NCBI GenBank assembly: GCA_039932095.1
Contig: JBDTQR010000196.1
Span: 1-8,048 of the forward strand
Length of the DNA: 8,048 nt
Source of the DNA: Stagnihabitans sp039932095
GTDB lineage: Bacteria; Pseudomonadota; Alphaproteobacteria; Rhodobacterales; Rhodobacteraceae
Direction: 5' to 3'
Part shown: piece after piece, positions 6,459 through 8,048 of the stretch
Layout of the letters: the number at the start of each line of letters is the position of its first letter
How positions within the stretch are numbered: the stretch's first letter is position 1
Made by a program: the position numbers and the translations under genes
Notes under the pieces: model-generated
What the model saw: the letters and a program-made list of their open reading frames with translations, nothing else
Told to the model about the DNA's origin: nothing
Database searches by the model: none

Positions 6459-7586
6459 ATGACCATTGCCCCTTTCGACTATGCCCGCCCCCTGCGCCTG
6501 AACCAGCCGCGCCGCTTCGAATTCGGCACGGGGTCGGCGGCGGAAGTCGGTGCCTGGGCCAAAGCCGCAGGCTACCGCCGGATCATGGTCATCACCACCG
6601 GCGCCGTCCTCGGCCTGATCGACCGGCTCGCCCTGCCCGGAACCCCCACCATTTTTGATGGCGTCCAACCCGAGCCAGACACCGACAACCTCGCCCTCGC
6701 CCTCGCCGCCACCCTCGCCGCCACCCCTGACCTGATCGTCGGCTTCGGCGGCGGTTCGGTCATGGACGTGGCCAAACTGGTCGCTGTCCTCGGCAGCGGC
6801 GTCGATCTGGCGTCGATCATCGGCCCCAACAGGGTGCCGGGCCGCACACCCGCTCTGGCCCTCGTCCCCACCACCGCCGGCACCGGGTCAGAGGCCGGCA
6901 TCCGCGCCCTGGTGACCGACACAAGAACCCTGAACAAACTCGCCGTCGAAAGCCCGCATCTCTCCGCCGACATGGTCGCCCTCGACCCGGACCTCACCAT
7001 GTCCGTGCCGCCCGCCGTCACCGCCGCCACCGGCATCGACGCCATGGCTCATTGTGTCGAGGCCTTCACCAACCGCAAATCCCACCCGCTGATCGACGAC
7101 TATGCCCGCATGGGCATCCGCCTGGTCGCGAAATACCTGCCACGCGCCGTCGCCGATGGTACCGATGCCGAGGCCCGCGCCGGCCTGCTGCTCGCCGCCT
7201 ATTACGGCGGCATCTGCCTTGGCCCGGTCAACACCGCCGCCGGCCACGCCCTTGCCTATCCGCTTGGCACCAGGTTGAAACTGCCGCACGGCCATGCCAA
7301 CGCGGTGATCTTCCCGCATGTCCTGGCCTTCAATCAACCAGTTGCCCCCGCCAAAACCATTGAAATCGCCAGTCTTCTCGGCCTCAGCACAACCGACCTC
7401 CTGCCAGACGCCGCCAATTGGTGCGCCACCCTCGGCGTCGAAATGCGCCTCTCTGCCCTTGGGGCGCAAGAAACTGACCTTGCCAACTGGGCGACCGAAG
7501 CGCACGCCATTCGCCGACTGATGGACAACAACCCGCGCGACATGTCGGTGGATGAAGTCCACGCCATCTACCGCGCTGCTTTCTAG
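6459..7586 (+). CDS. Iron-containing alcohol dehydrogenase (group III)
   Basis: A 375-residue NAD(P)-dependent, metal-dependent dehydrogenase. It would interconvert an aldehyde (or keto acid) and an alcohol, the likely end step of the encoded pathway. The nucleotide-binding motif GFGGGSVMDVAK is at 95-106 and PTTAGTGSE at 137-145. All four metal ligands are present as Asp194 and His198 (GIDAMAH), His263 (AGHALAYPLG) and His277 (LPHGHAN); these are the same numbers as in Zymomonas ADH2. The family also includes maleylacetate reductases and lactaldehyde reductase, so the substrate is open. Two ATGs compete: 6453, which overlaps the previous stop as ATGA, and 6459. The only ribosome-binding site, AAGGA at 6446-6450, is two bases from the first but eight from the second, so 6459 was chosen; using 6453 adds Met-Thr. 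It is the last gene of the operon. Confidence 0.94.
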   Translation: MTIAPFDYARPLRLNQPRRFEFGTGSAAEVGAWAKAAGYRRIMVITTGAVLGLIDRLALPGTPTIFDGVQPEPDTDNLALALAATLAATPDLIVGFGGGSVMDVAKLVAVLGSGVDLASIIGPNRVPGRTPALALVPTTAGTGSEAGIRALVTDTRTLNKLAVESPHLSADMVALDPDLTMSVPPAVTAATGIDAMAHCVEAFTNRKSHPLIDDYARMGIRLVAKYLPRAVADGTDAEARAGLLLAAYYGGICLGPVNTAAGHALAYPLGTRLKLPHGHANAVIFPHVLAFNQPVAPAKTIEIASLLGLSTTDLLPDAANWCATLGVEMRLSALGAQETDLANWATEAHAIRRLMDNNPRDMSVDEVHAIYRAAF

Positions 7587-7591
7587 ACAGG

Positions 7592-7605
7592 GGTCAGTCC
7601 TGACC
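7592..7605. repeat. Perfect 14-base palindrome just after the operon's last stop codon
   Basis: GGTCAG and CTGACC flank a two-base centre (TC), giving a 6+6 inverted repeat five bases beyond the alcohol dehydrogenase stop. As RNA the hairpin would be small (about 5 bp with a 4-base loop) and no T run follows at once; the nearest pyrimidine/T-rich stretch, CTTTCTTT, starts 14 bases later (7619). It could be a weak transcript end or a protein-binding site. The rest of the gap (7587-7673) between the two convergent genes holds no gene and no convincing terminator. Confidence 0.35.
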
Positions 7606-7673
7606 GGGTAGGCACGGGCTTTCTTTGCAGAGTTGATACCAATTCGACCGGTTCACCCCGCGATCAACGGTAC

Positions 7674-8048
7674 CTACCGCTTGTGCGACAGGTCCAGAAG
7701 CCGCCCCTCGAACAGCCGGTCGCGGGAGCCTGAGACATGCGCCAGCATCGCCGCCCGCGCCACCTCGGCCTTGCCGTCCCGTATCGCCTCAAAAATATGG
7801 GCGTGCTCGTCCAGCACATGGTCCAAGCCGCCGCGCACCGTCTGCAACGACAACCCGTGAAACTTCATCCCTACCGCAATATGCTCTTTCAACGCCCGCA
7901 TCGAGGTCTCGAAATACTGGTTGTTCGCCGCCGCCGTGATCGCCAGATGAAAGCCGAAATCGGCGTCCTCACGGTGGCTGCGCCGCTCGGTCGCGTCGCG
8001 CATCAACTGCAACAGCTTTTCGATCTCGGCAATGTCGGCGTCACTCCG
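7674..8048 (-). CDS. GntR-family transcriptional regulator, FCD (FadR-type) ligand-binding domain; 5' end outside window
   Basis: The 124 C-terminal residues are visible; the frame is open to the right edge, so the N-terminal winged-helix DNA-binding domain lies outside. The visible part is an all-helical FCD domain. Numbering from the edge, Asp30 and His34 (DFGFH), His82 (DEHAHIFEAI) and His104 (AMLAHVSG) match the metal-site pattern Asp-x3-His ... His-x21-His of FCD regulators. The family signatures F-H-L-A-I-T-x-A-A-x-N and H-x-x-I-x-x-A-I-x-x-G-K/D-x-x-x-A-x-x-x-M are also present. FCD regulators commonly sense small organic acids and often repress the neighbouring catabolic operon. The convergent position next to the transporter/enzyme genes suggests that role here, but it is inferred. 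The TTG at 8012 is internal. The stop is TAG at 7674-7676. Confidence 0.9.
   Translation of the reverse strand, partial: RSDADIAEIEKLLQLMRDATERRSHREDADFGFHLAITAAANNQYFETSMRALKEHIAVGMKFHGLSLQTVRGGLDHVLDEHAHIFEAIRDGKAEVARAAMLAHVSGSRDRLFEGRLLDLSHKR

Noticed and set aside
6687..6728. Repeated CTCGCC/GCCACC units inside the alcohol dehydrogenase gene
   Set aside because: They encode a normal Leu-Ala-rich helix (LALALAATLAAT) and reflect codon preference, not a separate repeat element.
7632..7668. GTTGAT ... ATCAAC inverted repeat with a 25-base spacer
   Set aside because: Six-base arms with a long spacer and no T run on either strand are not enough to call a terminator.
7633..7860. 75-codon plus-strand open frame after the operon
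   Set aside because: It overlaps the regulator gene in antisense, is serine/arginine-rich and has no domain or convincing ribosome-binding site.
1..8048. Search for tRNA/rRNA genes, CRISPR repeats, insertion sequences, attachment sites or defence genes
   Set aside because: Nothing by eye: the window is almost fully covered by metabolic and transport genes, with only two short gaps (626-698 and 7587-7673).

Overview
The window looks like high-GC alphaproteobacterial DNA, probably from the Rhodobacteraceae/Paracoccaceae. That placement is inferred from the strong C/G preference at third codon positions, the very tight gene packing and the style of the proteins. No taxonomic marker gene is present, so it is tentative.

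Layout: positions 2-6456 and on to 7586 form one plus-strand operon. It opens with the 3' part of a solute-binding protein gene of the peptide/nickel (SBP_bac_5) class (2-625). A 73-base gap with a strong GC-rich hairpin followed by a short T run comes next (644-673). Then come two permeases (699-1655, 1655-2593) and two ATPases (2590-3576, 3573-4574), completing a DppABCDF-type importer. Three enzymes follow without a break: a PdxA-family NAD-dependent dehydrogenase (4571-5539), a DapA/N-acetylneuraminate-lyase superfamily protein (5536-6456) and an iron-type alcohol dehydrogenase (6459-7586). After an 87-base gap, a convergent minus-strand gene running off the right edge encodes the ligand-binding (FCD) half of a GntR-family regulator (7674-8048).

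How the genes work together (inference): the importer brings in a small solute, the three enzymes catabolise it, and the GntR/FCD protein is the likely ligand-sensing regulator. Stop and start codons overlap at almost every junction from the first permease to the alcohol dehydrogenase, so transport and catabolism appear to be translated as a coupled unit. The hairpin after the binding-protein gene would let that protein be made in excess over the membrane components.

The substrate cannot be read from the sequence. The PdxA relative resembles the catabolic PdxA2-type enzymes (phospho-threonate/erythronate oxidation) more than the vitamin B6 enzyme. The DapA relative lacks the arginine that marks true dihydrodipicolinate synthase and has motifs closer to N-acetylneuraminate lyase. 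No sugar-acid kinase lies in the window. The combination is a plausible uncharacterised catabolic pathway, not an obviously new kind of system.
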